Assembly (NCBI RefSeq): GCF_000025725.1
Contig: NC_013943.1
Location: 1,550,001-1,614,000, forward strand
Length of the DNA stretch: 64,000 nucleotides
Direction of reading: 5' to 3'
From: Denitrovibrio acetiphilus DSM 12809
GTDB taxonomy: Bacteria; Chrysiogenota; Deferribacteres; Deferribacterales; Geovibrionaceae
The notes under the pieces are model-generated. The model was not told the origin of the DNA. It saw only the letters and a list, made by a program, of their open reading frames with translations, and made no database searches. Below are positions 34,461 through 43,663 of this stretch, piece after piece. Positions within the stretch are counted from its first letter, which is position 1. Each line of letters begins with the position of its first letter. The position numbers were made by a program, and so were the translations under genes.

Positions 34461-35815
34461 CCTAAATATCTGAAAAACATAACTGCGGTGCCGAAATAAA
34501 CAGAAAGACCAAGGATATCATTAAGCATACTTATGAATGGACTGGAGGCAACAGCAGGGTCGAAATTAAGCTTAATAAGGGTGGCAGGCACAAAAGCACC
34601 TGTGAAGGCTGCTATGCTAAGTGAAAAAAACATGGAAACGCCAACAGAAAGACCTAAAATAGCACTTCCGTCCACGAAATAACTTACTCCGGAAAGCAGA
34701 AGACCGCAGGTCAGTCCTATGATAGCACCAACACGCATCTCCTTAAAAGTTACCCGTGCAATATCAGAAGGGTTAATCTTGCCCAGAGCCACACCACGTA
34801 TCAGAATAGTCGCTGACTGAGAGCCGACATTCCCCGCCATTGCCATAATAACAGGCATAAAAGGCACAAGCAGTGCAAACTGTGTTACCTTCCCCTGAAA
34901 AAAAGCAACAACTAAACCAGACACCATAGACCCCGCAAAAGTTATGAGAAGCCAAGGAAGGCGGACTCTGGCAACCTTTGCTGAATTATGACCGAACAAA
35001 AGTTCACCGTCGCTGGTACCAGCCATACGATAGATGTCTTCTGTCGCCTCTTCACGTATAATATCGATAACGTCATCAACAGTGATAATCCCAACGAGTT
35101 TATAATTCTCGTCCACAACAGGCAGAGCAAGGAGGTCATACCGTTCAACCATCTTTGCAACATCTTCCTGGTCGACATCGGTATTAACATTTATAACTTC
35201 TCTGGACATTATGTCGGACAGTTTCTTATCCGGCGTGTTCAGAATAAGCTGGCGCAGGGATAAAACTCCAGAAAGTTTCCCTTCAGAATCAATTATGTAA
35301 AGATAAAAAACCATCTCTACATCTTCAGCCTTGTGAAGAGTTTTAGTAGCTTCTTTTACAGTCATATCTTCCTGAAGGGCAAAGAAGCTGGTGTTCATGA
35401 TAGCACCGGCAGTATCCTCTGCAAATGTGAGCAGGGTCTCAACCTCGCTCATTTCGTCTTTCCCTATCATTTTGAGAAGCTCACCTGTCATGTCGTCAGG
35501 AAGCAGCCGGACAATCTCGGCAGCATCGTCGGACTCCATCTCTTCGATGATAGGAGCAATCTCTTTAAGGGGTCTGTTTTCAAAGAAATGTATGATATCG
35601 GAATCTTCCAGCTCGAGAACGGCGGAAGCAATTATTGACTGATCAGATATATAGTTCCAGATCTTCTCTCTTTCCAGTTCAGTAAGGTTTTTATAGATGG
35701 ATGCAATGTCTGCCGGATGAAGCTTAGTCAACAAGTTCTCCAGGGGATGTCTGGCATTGCGTCTGATAAGTTTTCTGACTGTTTCCAGTTTTACCCTTAG
35801 AGATTGTGTAAGCAT
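34457..35815 (-). CDS. mgtE: Magnesium transporter MgtE
   Basis: This 452-aa Mg2+ channel has an N-terminal superhelical domain (about 5-130), two CBS domains (about 135-260) that act as a Mg2+ sensor gate, and five C-terminal helices (about 285-450). The pore sequence is MPVIMAMAGNVGSQSATILIRG and the end FDPAVASSPFISMLNDI. It is complete. Confidence 0.94.
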   Translation of the reverse strand: MLTQSLRVKLETVRKLIRRNARHPLENLLTKLHPADIASIYKNLTELEREKIWNYISDQSIIASAVLELEDSDIIHFFENRPLKEIAPIIEEMESDDAAEIVRLLPDDMTGELLKMIGKDEMSEVETLLTFAEDTAGAIMNTSFFALQEDMTVKEATKTLHKAEDVEMVFYLYIIDSEGKLSGVLSLRQLILNTPDKKLSDIMSREVINVNTDVDQEDVAKMVERYDLLALPVVDENYKLVGIITVDDVIDIIREEATEDIYRMAGTSDGELLFGHNSAKVARVRLPWLLITFAGSMVSGLVVAFFQGKVTQFALLVPFMPVIMAMAGNVGSQSATILIRGVALGKINPSDIARVTFKEMRVGAIIGLTCGLLLSGVSYFVDGSAILGLSVGVSMFFSLSIAAFTGAFVPATLIKLNFDPAVASSPFISMLNDILGLSVYFGTAVMFFRYLG

Positions 35816-35871
35816 ATGTTAACCTTTTTGTGTGAAAATTAGCGCGGATTAAGCACCATTTGTTCTACCTT

Positions 35872-36759
35872 TTAATAAAGCCCCTGCATCCTTAGATATT
35901 CATCTTTGGTCTGCCATCCTGTCTTAACCTTTACAAAGAGTTCCAGATAAATCTTAACCCCGAAAAAGTTTGACAGTGACACTCTGGAAGCGGTGCTGAT
36001 CTCTTTCAGCCTCTGCCCCCCTTTGCCTATAACCACGCCTTTTTGTGAGTCGCGGTTCACTATGATAGCTGCTGCAATATACATCAAATCATCACTTCTG
36101 TCTTCAATTTTTTCTGTTTCAACAACAATCTGATATGGAATTTCGTCTGAAAGCTGTCTGAAGACCTGCTCACGTATAAACTCCGCAACGAGAAGTTTCT
36201 CCGGCTGAGTGGTCACTTCATCAGCAGGGAAGACAGGTTCGCCCTCTTCCATCTCTTCGAGGGTAAGCTCAAGTAGCTTGGCAACATTTGTCCCCTTAAG
36301 AGCAGATACAGGCAGAACATGTTTAAACTCGAGCATGGGGAACATTTTATTTGCCATGTCATACACAAGTTCTTTTTTAAAATGATCCACCTTGTTGATA
36401 ATAAGGAATTTAACAGCGTCAGTCTTTTCCAGAACTTTGATAAGGCTGGTGAGTTCCGGTCCCATAAATTCATCCGGCTGAACGAGCACATAAATAGCAT
36501 CGACAGCCTCAAGTGACTCTTTCGCCTGCTGCACCATCATCTTATTGATGCTGTCTTTAGCTTTGTGATATCCTGGGGTATCGATAAAAATAAGCTGAAA
36601 GTCTTCCCCTGTAAGGATACCCTGAATATTCGCTCTTGTTGTCTGAGGTTTCGAAGATGTAATAGCTATCTTCTCCCCCATGAGAGCATTCAGAAGTGTG
36701 GACTTCCCAACATTAGGTCTGCCCATGATGGATATGAATCCGGTTTTAAATTTTTTCAT
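35872..36759 (-). CDS. era: GTPase Era
   Basis: This 295-aa GTPase matures 16S rRNA and the 30S subunit. G1 is GRPNVGKSTLLNAL, G3 DTPGYH, G4 NKVD; a C-terminal KH domain (about 200-290) shows GVVIGKGGQRLKEI. The 5' end overlaps the CorC-like gene by 14 bases, and ybeY and phoH lie further upstream in the same direction. era, ybeY and phoH often cluster. Confidence 0.95.
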   Translation of the reverse strand: MKKFKTGFISIMGRPNVGKSTLLNALMGEKIAITSSKPQTTRANIQGILTGEDFQLIFIDTPGYHKAKDSINKMMVQQAKESLEAVDAIYVLVQPDEFMGPELTSLIKVLEKTDAVKFLIINKVDHFKKELVYDMANKMFPMLEFKHVLPVSALKGTNVAKLLELTLEEMEEGEPVFPADEVTTQPEKLLVAEFIREQVFRQLSDEIPYQIVVETEKIEDRSDDLMYIAAAIIVNRDSQKGVVIGKGGQRLKEISTASRVSLSNFFGVKIYLELFVKVKTGWQTKDEYLRMQGLY

Positions 36760-38050
36760 CGTCGGTGGAGTTCTCCTGTTTTTCGTCAGGCTCTTTCTCT
36801 ATCCTTCTAAGCTCCACCTTGTCAAGTCTTCTTTCGTGTTTATTCAAAATTTTAAACTGATAATTTTCATAAACGTACTGTTCCCCGACCTCAGGAATCT
36901 TCTCTGCGATATCGAAGACAAGCCCCCCAACAGTCTCGTACTCATCCATTTCATGAGTTTTTTCCAGTCCGAATTTCTCACAGAAATCATCAATATCCAT
37001 GCGTACATCTACTATGAAAGTATTTTCAGATATTTCAGTTACTTCCTGTTCTTCAGTGTCGTATTCGTCCCATATCTCCCCAACGATCTCTTCAAGGATA
37101 TCCTCAAGGGTCACAAGTCCGTCAACACCGCCATATTCATCTATGACAATAGCCATATGGTTACGGTTACGCTGAAATTCACTGAGCATGGAGTCTATCT
37201 TTTTAGTTTCAGGTATAAAATACGGTTTCCTGAGCACTTTACGCAAATCAAACTGAGTGCTGTCCTCATTGACAAATCTCAGAAGGTCTTTAACATAAAG
37301 GATTCCTATTATTTTATCTATGGTCTCTTCATATACAGGGATACGTGAAAACTCTGATGCGTGGATCTTGTCTATGTAGCTTTCCACCGGGTCTTCGATG
37401 TCGATAGCTACCATATCCGTACGCGGAACCATAACTTCTTTTACATATATCTCACTGATATCAAATATGTTTTGAAGCATACGGCTCTTACCGTTTTCGA
37501 TAATCCCTTCTTTTTCACTTTCGCAAATGTAAAATTCGAGCTCATCTTCTGTTATTTGGTTTTTATTTCTGTCAAGTTTCCCACCGGAAAGTATGATCAT
37601 CCCCTTCACCATTTTATTGATACCAAAGGAGAAAGGGTAGAAAAACAGATATGGAACCCTCAGCATGCGTATAACATAAGGAGCTATCGCCGCCGCATTG
37701 TGCTTGGCAAAGGTTTTAGGTGTTATCTCTCCGAAAAAGAGCACCAAAAGCGTCATAACGCCTGTTACCGCTGCGATACGTGAATCTCCGAAAAGTTTCG
37801 CAGAAAAATCTGTCGCCAGTACCGAGCCCAGAATATTTACTATGTTGTTACCGATAAGAATGGTGTTGAGAACCTTGTTAGGGTGCTCCAGCCAGAGCTT
37901 AAGAGGCTTTGCTTTTTTGTCCTCTTCGATCATATGTCTGATCTTCAGTTCACCGAGTGATGTCAGTGCTGTTTCGCTTCCTGAAAAGAAGCCGGACAAA
38001 ATTACACAGGTGCCGATTGCAAACAGCTCAAGGATTAATGATTCATTCAC
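36746..38050 (-). CDS. Hemolysin-C/CorC-like transporter (CNNM domain, CBS pair, CorC_HlyC)
   Basis: This 434-aa membrane protein has a CNNM transmembrane domain at about 1-190 (LSGFFSGSETALTSLG motif), a CBS pair about 205-325 (VMVPRTDMVAID, VIDEYGGVDGLVTLEDILEEIVGEIWDE) and a C-terminal CorC_HlyC domain about 345-420. The family is linked to Mg2+/Co2+ efflux. The 'hemolysin' name is historical. Confidence 0.9.
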   Translation of the reverse strand: MNESLILELFAIGTCVILSGFFSGSETALTSLGELKIRHMIEEDKKAKPLKLWLEHPNKVLNTILIGNNIVNILGSVLATDFSAKLFGDSRIAAVTGVMTLLVLFFGEITPKTFAKHNAAAIAPYVIRMLRVPYLFFYPFSFGINKMVKGMIILSGGKLDRNKNQITEDELEFYICESEKEGIIENGKSRMLQNIFDISEIYVKEVMVPRTDMVAIDIEDPVESYIDKIHASEFSRIPVYEETIDKIIGILYVKDLLRFVNEDSTQFDLRKVLRKPYFIPETKKIDSMLSEFQRNRNHMAIVIDEYGGVDGLVTLEDILEEIVGEIWDEYDTEEQEVTEISENTFIVDVRMDIDDFCEKFGLEKTHEMDEYETVGGLVFDIAEKIPEVGEQYVYENYQFKILNKHERRLDKVELRRIEKEPDEKQENSTDDEKI

Positions 38051-38195
38051 AGGAGCTGCCCCACATTATTTAAATTACACGAACTACCCGAGTCCATTTT
38101 TTAAAGTATATACCTGCCATTAAAGAATATTTCAGAATACGATCATTCTGATATTAAAATTGTCTAGTTTTGTTTAACACACTGGATTCACAATA

Positions 38196-38651
38196 TCAAG
38201 GCACTTTACCGTTTTCCAGAAGATTTCGGAGAATTTCTTCCTGAAGATCGAACATCTCTTCCTCTTCGTCGGGATCATTTTCATGCTCATACCCCATCAG
38301 ATGAAGGAGACCATGGATAAAAAGAAAGGCTATCTCGCGGTCAGGCATTATGGCAGCTTCGTCCGCCTGTTCTTTTGCTGTTTCAAGAGATATAACAATA
38401 TCCCCCAGCATCCCGCCTTCCGACAGCGGATCCTCGCTCATAGGGAAAGAGAGCACGTCTGTCGAGCGGTCTTTCTGTCTGTATTCACCATTAAGCTCTT
38501 TAATGCGGTCATCAGTGGTGAGCAGCAATGATATCTCACAGTCGTCAAAATCTACCTTAAGCATGGAAAAAACCGCTTCTGCACAATCGCTGAAAAGCTG
38601 ACTGTTACCATATGCCTCTGTGTCATCCGTTATGAGTATGCTTATTTCCAT
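38196..38651 (-). CDS. ybeY: Endoribonuclease YbeY
   Basis: This 151-aa single-strand-specific metallo-RNase works in 16S rRNA 3' maturation and ribosome quality control. The zinc motif HGLLHLMGYEHENDP and STDVLSFPM are present. It follows phoH by 3 bases and precedes a gap of about 145 bases to the CorC-like gene. Confidence 0.94.
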   Translation of the reverse strand: MEISILITDDTEAYGNSQLFSDCAEAVFSMLKVDFDDCEISLLLTTDDRIKELNGEYRQKDRSTDVLSFPMSEDPLSEGGMLGDIVISLETAKEQADEAAIMPDREIAFLFIHGLLHLMGYEHENDPDEEEEMFDLQEEILRNLLENGKVP

Positions 38652-38654
38652 TTA

Positions 38655-39599
38655 TTATTCTCCGTAATAGTTGTCATACGCCTTTACTATCCTCTGCACC
38701 AGAGGGTGACGCACAACATCTTTATCTGAAAACTGAAGGAAGCTTATTCCGTTCACATCTTTTAATATCTTCTGAACAAGGAGAAGCCCGCTATTTTTAT
38801 TAGTGGGCAGGTCAACCTGTGTCACATCACCTGTAACAACAACTTTGGACTGAAAGCCCATCCTCGTCAGAAACATTTTCATCTGCTCTTCGGTGGTATT
38901 CTGCGCTTCATCCAGTATTATAAAAGCGTCATTAAGAGTACGTCCACGCATAAATGCCAGCGGAGCAACCTCTATAACACCCTGTTCGAGCAGTGCTGTC
39001 ACACGTGCATAGTCCATCATACTATAAAGAGCATCGTATAGCGGACGGAGGTACGGGTTTATCTTGTCACTGATGTCACCCGGCAGAAACCCAAGATTTT
39101 CTCCCGCTTCCACAGCAGGACGGGTAAGGATGATCTTACTGCACTTCTTCCGTGTGAAATAATGAACAGCCATTGCCATAGCGAGATATGTTTTCCCTGT
39201 GCCCGCCGGACCGATACCAAAAACCATATCATTTTTCCGTATTGCACCGACATATGCTTTCTGGTTCGAAGACTTCGGATAAACTTTCTTCACTCTTCCG
39301 CCCACTTGAATACAGTCCGCCATAACCTCGCAGGCATCCGGTGTTTTATCCGATGTCATCCTCAGTATATCAGACACCCTTTCTGTGGTGAGGTTGCCGT
39401 CAGATGCTATGGCAGCCATGTCCTGCACAGCCTTTATCGCAGCAGCAGCGTTTTCCGCTTCACCCTCAACGGTTACAAGACCACCGAAAACACTTGTCTT
39501 CACATTAAAAGTGCTGTTTAACATTTTTACATGGGCGTCTTTATTTCCCAGAATTGAAGGTATTATAGCTGGTGAAAGCTCAATGGTTTCTTTAGCCAT
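38655..39599 (-). CDS. PhoH-family ATPase (PhoL/YbeZ type)
   Basis: This 314-aa protein has an N-terminal KH-like region about 10-85 and an ATPase core with Walker A GPAGTGKTYLAMA, Walker B FIILDEAQNTTEEQMKMFLTRMG and motif TGDVTQVDLP. It is the ybeY-linked type, thought to act as an RNA helicase in the same pathway. It overlaps the CCA fusion gene by 8 bases. Confidence 0.93.
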   Translation of the reverse strand: MAKETIELSPAIIPSILGNKDAHVKMLNSTFNVKTSVFGGLVTVEGEAENAAAAIKAVQDMAAIASDGNLTTERVSDILRMTSDKTPDACEVMADCIQVGGRVKKVYPKSSNQKAYVGAIRKNDMVFGIGPAGTGKTYLAMAMAVHYFTRKKCSKIILTRPAVEAGENLGFLPGDISDKINPYLRPLYDALYSMMDYARVTALLEQGVIEVAPLAFMRGRTLNDAFIILDEAQNTTEEQMKMFLTRMGFQSKVVVTGDVTQVDLPTNKNSGLLLVQKILKDVNGISFLQFSDKDVVRHPLVQRIVKAYDNYYGE

Positions 39600-42237
39600 T
39601 TTTCACCAGTTCCTTTGCCAGTACCAGAGCTCTTTTCATCTGAGCATCTCTCCCTAAACATTTACCGTCTATCTTTTCATTCTTTAAAGATGACAGTATT
39701 TTTGAATATATCATCAAAGGCTTGACGCCTGCCTCTTTCAAGTCGTTTCCATCTATATCCGCTTTAACAAAACGATAATCTGTAAAATAATCTTTAACGT
39801 ACGGCTCAAATTGTTCGCCCAGCACAGCAGACGCGGCAACAGCACAAGGTGTCGAAAGCCTGTCCATAAACTGAGTAAAATAAGATGGTCTGTTCACATT
39901 TCTTCTTGAAACAGCGTTCACAACATCTTTTGTCTCAATGTAGTTATTAAGAAGCTCTTTTGTCTTTCCGTCGTCAAGCTGAAACCTGTCCAGAAGGTCG
40001 CCGATATCTTCCCTGTCCAGTTCCCAGAAGAGGACTATAAAGCGTGAAACATACAGTTCAAACTCATCCTCAAACTGAAATGAATACCAGTCAAGAATAA
40101 GCTCAAGCCCTTCAAATAACGCAGTTTTCCTGTCGTCCATCTGAACCTTTTTGGAAAAGAATCGAATCATGTCATATTTCTTCATCATATCAAGAGCTTT
40201 GGTATAATTTTTCTCATTAAGAATATACTTAAGCTCCAGAAACATTCTCGGTCCGATTACCCTGTCAAAAAGATTCAGGCTTACGGCATGTTTAAAAAGC
40301 CTGTCCGTGTGAGGACCGATACTGAAATCAAACCGTACAGCAAACCTTATGGCACGCAAAGCCCTCGAAGGGTCATCAACGAAGCTGAGAGAATGCAGAA
40401 CACGGATTTTCCTATCTGAAATATCCCTCTGACCGCCAAAAAAATCCAGCAATGTTCCGAATTCACTATTGTTCAGTTTAACAGCCATCGCATTAATGCT
40501 GAAATCCCTGCGAAAGAGATCATTCCTGATAGAAGCATCTTCCACAGTAGGGGCACTCGCCGGGAAATTATAATATTCTGTACGGCTGGTGGCAAAATCT
40601 ACTCTGAACCCGTCAGGAAATATCACAACGGCTGTCTTGAATTTTGCATGAACGGCAACTCTGGCATTGTGCTTTGCTGCAAATTTCTTTGCAAAAGCCG
40701 GTGCGCTCCCTTCAACAACAATATCAATATCCTCATTGTTCTTTCTCAGGAGTATGTCACGAACAACACCGCCGACAAGATAGCACTTAAATCCCTGTTC
40801 ATCACCCATCCTGCCTATATCATGAAGCAGATCAACCACTCTGTCCGGCATGACCGACATCACAGACGAAGATATATTTTTAAATCTTTTAACCTCGTTT
40901 TTAACAAGCCTGCCGTCCTGATATCTCGGCATTTTTGATATCTCTTCGTGCATAAGCCGCAAAAGGTCTGTGCGGGTTATAACACCCTTAAGCTCTTCGC
41001 TCTGCTGAACTATGATCATCTTTTGGTTAGAACCGAGCATAAGCTCTTCCACTGCATAGTAAGGGGCATCCGGCTCAACTGACCCAAACTCAACCTGCAT
41101 AATGGAATTTATAGGTTCATTGTTCAGTTCGTGCTTCAGCCCTTGCAGGATATCCTTTCTGGAAACCATACCAACAGGCTTCAGACCGTCCACAACTGGC
41201 ATCATATTCAGATTATGTTTCATAAACATATCGATTGCCTGAGCAAATGTAGTATCCACACTCAGAGATTTCACAGGGAAATTCATTATATCCCCCGCCA
41301 TCTTCACAGGCTTTACTACTTCGTGCAATATCAGATTCAACTTGCTGTTCGCTTCATGGAGAGTTTGTTGTTTTATAACCGCACTGGCTGCTGTGGGGTG
41401 CCCACCTCCGCCAAAATGATATGCGATGGTGGCAGCATTGACTTCGTCCGCCCTGCTCCTGCCGACTAAAACAACACGATCCCCCGTGCGTACCAGTATA
41501 AAAAGTGCGTCGAGGCTCTCAATATCCATTATTTTATGTGCGAGATAAGATATTTCACCCACGTACTGGTCGCTGGAAGCGTCAGACAAACCGATGCTGA
41601 TAGCACCTATACGCACCAGACTCATATTTGTAAGCAGTTCGTTGAGCATAAAAACATGATCTCTGCTCATCTCTCTTTTGACATAATCGCTAATCATCTG
41701 AAGGTCTGCTCCCCTCGCCAGAAGCCAGGCAGCAGCCTCCATGTCCCGCACTGTCGTACTGGTAAAGGTCAGCATACCTGTATCTTCGTATATTCCGGCA
41801 ATGAGAAGGCTTGCGTCAACAGGCGTCACATTAATATTTTTATCTTTAAGAAGGTGCACCAGCATTGATGTACATGCACCGATCTCTTCTATATACTTTT
41901 CATCCGCCTGAATATCTTCCCCATGAGCGGGGTGATGGTCATAAATTATTACCTTGTCAGCCTTTTTGATTAGACTTTGCAGGGGTTCTAATCTGTTTTC
42001 CAGCTTGCAGTCTGTTATAACCAGAAGCTCCAGCCGGTCGATGTTTTCAATATCCTTCTCTTTGTAGTGTACCAAGGGCAGGTTTATGTCCTCTGTGGTC
42101 ATATACTCTTTTACGCTTGTTTCATAAGACGTGGCAGTAACGATACTGTCCAGCCCGTAAAGCAGAACAGCGGCATATGCACTCGCAAGAGCATCAAAGT
42201 CAGGATTTTTATGTGTTATCGCTATCTTCTTATTCAT
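39592..42237 (-). CDS. DHH phosphoesterase - CBS - tRNA nucleotidyltransferase fusion
   Basis: This 881-aa multidomain protein carries a DHH/DHHA1 phosphoesterase at about 1-300 (THKNPDFDALASA, DHHPAHGEDI, GGGGHPTAASA), two CBS domains about 310-435, and a poly(A) polymerase/CCA-adding head and RNA-binding tail about 465-870 (CYLVGGVVRDILLR, NEDIDIVVEG, RRDFSINAMAV). The last part adds CCA or A to tRNA 3' ends; the first may clean up nucleotides or oligonucleotides. Whether it makes the whole CCA cannot be told from sequence. It overlaps xer by 4 bases. Confidence 0.92.
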   Translation of the reverse strand: MNKKIAITHKNPDFDALASAYAAVLLYGLDSIVTATSYETSVKEYMTTEDINLPLVHYKEKDIENIDRLELLVITDCKLENRLEPLQSLIKKADKVIIYDHHPAHGEDIQADEKYIEEIGACTSMLVHLLKDKNINVTPVDASLLIAGIYEDTGMLTFTSTTVRDMEAAAWLLARGADLQMISDYVKREMSRDHVFMLNELLTNMSLVRIGAISIGLSDASSDQYVGEISYLAHKIMDIESLDALFILVRTGDRVVLVGRSRADEVNAATIAYHFGGGGHPTAASAVIKQQTLHEANSKLNLILHEVVKPVKMAGDIMNFPVKSLSVDTTFAQAIDMFMKHNLNMMPVVDGLKPVGMVSRKDILQGLKHELNNEPINSIMQVEFGSVEPDAPYYAVEELMLGSNQKMIIVQQSEELKGVITRTDLLRLMHEEISKMPRYQDGRLVKNEVKRFKNISSSVMSVMPDRVVDLLHDIGRMGDEQGFKCYLVGGVVRDILLRKNNEDIDIVVEGSAPAFAKKFAAKHNARVAVHAKFKTAVVIFPDGFRVDFATSRTEYYNFPASAPTVEDASIRNDLFRRDFSINAMAVKLNNSEFGTLLDFFGGQRDISDRKIRVLHSLSFVDDPSRALRAIRFAVRFDFSIGPHTDRLFKHAVSLNLFDRVIGPRMFLELKYILNEKNYTKALDMMKKYDMIRFFSKKVQMDDRKTALFEGLELILDWYSFQFEDEFELYVSRFIVLFWELDREDIGDLLDRFQLDDGKTKELLNNYIETKDVVNAVSRRNVNRPSYFTQFMDRLSTPCAVAASAVLGEQFEPYVKDYFTDYRFVKADIDGNDLKEAGVKPLMIYSKILSSLKNEKIDGKCLGRDAQMKRALVLAKELVKNG

Positions 42238-43121
42238 TTCCTAAACCTGGGATGACAGTTTAAAAGAGTATTTCTAGCCTTATTATCAGTCACCTGTGTA
42301 TACCTCTCTGTGGTTGATAGGTCGACATGTCCTAAAAGCACCTGTATTGTGCGTAAATCTGCTCCATTTGTCAAAAGGTGAGTTGCAAAAGAGTGCCTCA
42401 ATGTGTGCGGAGAGACATTTTTCTTTATTCCTGCACGCTCACAGTATTTTTTTATTATCATCCAGACATATTCTCTATCCAGTTTTTTGCCGTTTCTGCT
42501 TAGGAAAAGCCAGCCTTCGTCACGTTCTTTAACAAGAGAATCGTGTCTGATATCCAGATAGGTTTTCATCTTTTCAGCTAGGCTCCCGTACATAGGCACA
42601 AAGCGCTGCTTGCTCCCCTTTCCGGTAACTTTCATTATCTCCCGATGCATATCCATATCCAGAACTTTCAACCCCACCAGCTCACTTATGCGCATACCGG
42701 TTGAGTACATAGTTTCAAAAATTATCCGGTCTCTGTAACCAAGACCGGAAGACATATCGGGCGAATTAATCAGCTTCTCCACTTCATCGAAATTCAGAAA
42801 AACAGGGAGTTTTTCCCATTTTGAAGGTTTACTGACAAACCCAACAGGATTAGAAGAAATGATTTTTTCCATTATGAGAAAATCATAAAAACGGGATATG
42901 CCGGATATCCGTCTTTGGACTGTTTCGATACTTGCGCCTGATTTACGCAGATGGGTCATATAGGCGACAAGCTCCTGCGCACCGCACTCAACAAGAGGTT
43001 TAAGGGTAAAAGCAATGTAGTTCTCTATGTCCTGATGGTATGCCTTAACTGAATTTTCAGCCAGCCCCATCTCATACTGCATCCAGTTAGTGAAATTAGA
43101 TACGAGTTTTGCATTATCCAA
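42234..43121 (-). CDS. Site-specific tyrosine recombinase, XerC/XerD type
   Basis: This 295-aa recombinase has an N-terminal SAM-like domain (about 1-85) and a catalytic domain with Arg in STGMRISELVGL, Lys region GKGSKQRFVP, HTLRHSFATHLL (His, Arg), GHVDLSTTERYTQV (His, nucleophile Tyr). Length is normal for chromosome-dimer resolution enzymes. No phage or integron is next to it. C or D is not resolvable here. Confidence 0.93.
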   Translation of the reverse strand: MDNAKLVSNFTNWMQYEMGLAENSVKAYHQDIENYIAFTLKPLVECGAQELVAYMTHLRKSGASIETVQRRISGISRFYDFLIMEKIISSNPVGFVSKPSKWEKLPVFLNFDEVEKLINSPDMSSGLGYRDRIIFETMYSTGMRISELVGLKVLDMDMHREIMKVTGKGSKQRFVPMYGSLAEKMKTYLDIRHDSLVKERDEGWLFLSRNGKKLDREYVWMIIKKYCERAGIKKNVSPHTLRHSFATHLLTNGADLRTIQVLLGHVDLSTTERYTQVTDNKARNTLLNCHPRFRK

Positions 43122-43657
43122 AAAGTAGTAGCTCCACGTTCATATTTTACTAAAAACCATTGTACTAACATTTATCTATATACTGAATATCATAATTATA
43201 CAACGCAACATGATGTCAGTACCACAGAAAAAAATAGTCCGACATATCGACCTCTGTTAACAAATACTTATATTAACTAACTATATCCTTTTTTTAATTT
43301 TTATAAAACAAATCAAACATTTGTTATAGATAATAATCTGTAAAGGAATTCAACACAAACACACATCTATACCATAAGAAAATATAGGACTGCTAATACA
43401 TAGAGACCTATTTAAAGGGACTCAAAACTATTATAATTTTCTATACCAGATACGTTGCACGCATAATCACCCATTTTTACTATTATTATAAATACCAAAT
43501 ATTGTACATTTATTATTGAAAATCCCTATAACCTAAACACGCCCTTTCTCAAGCAATTTAACGAACATATGATCATAAAACTATGTTCTGATAACATTTA
43601 AGTTGATTTATAGTGTATCCTGCTTTAATATACTGAAAGATTATATGTCAGGAGGGA
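43122..43657. other. 536-base A+T-rich intergenic region with probable maeB promoter
   Basis: No ORF with a binding site is seen. It lies between the divergent xer series and maeB, so it should hold both promoters. For maeB, TTGATT (43603-43608), 17 bases, TAATAT (43626-43631) is the best candidate. CIRCE, riboswitch or tRNA patterns were not seen. Its length and low G+C are unusual for this compact window. Confidence 0.45.
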
Positions 43658-43663
43658 ATGAAC

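Noticed and set aside
36746-38050. Hemolysin
   Set aside because: CNNM-CBS-CorC domain order indicates an ion transporter; the name is historical.
42234-43121. Integrase of a mobile island
   Set aside because: No attachment repeats, tRNA or cargo nearby; motifs and length fit Xer recombinases.
43122-43657. Replication origin or hidden gene in the long A+T-rich gap
   Set aside because: No DnaA-box cluster, no ORF with a binding site and no repeats were evident.
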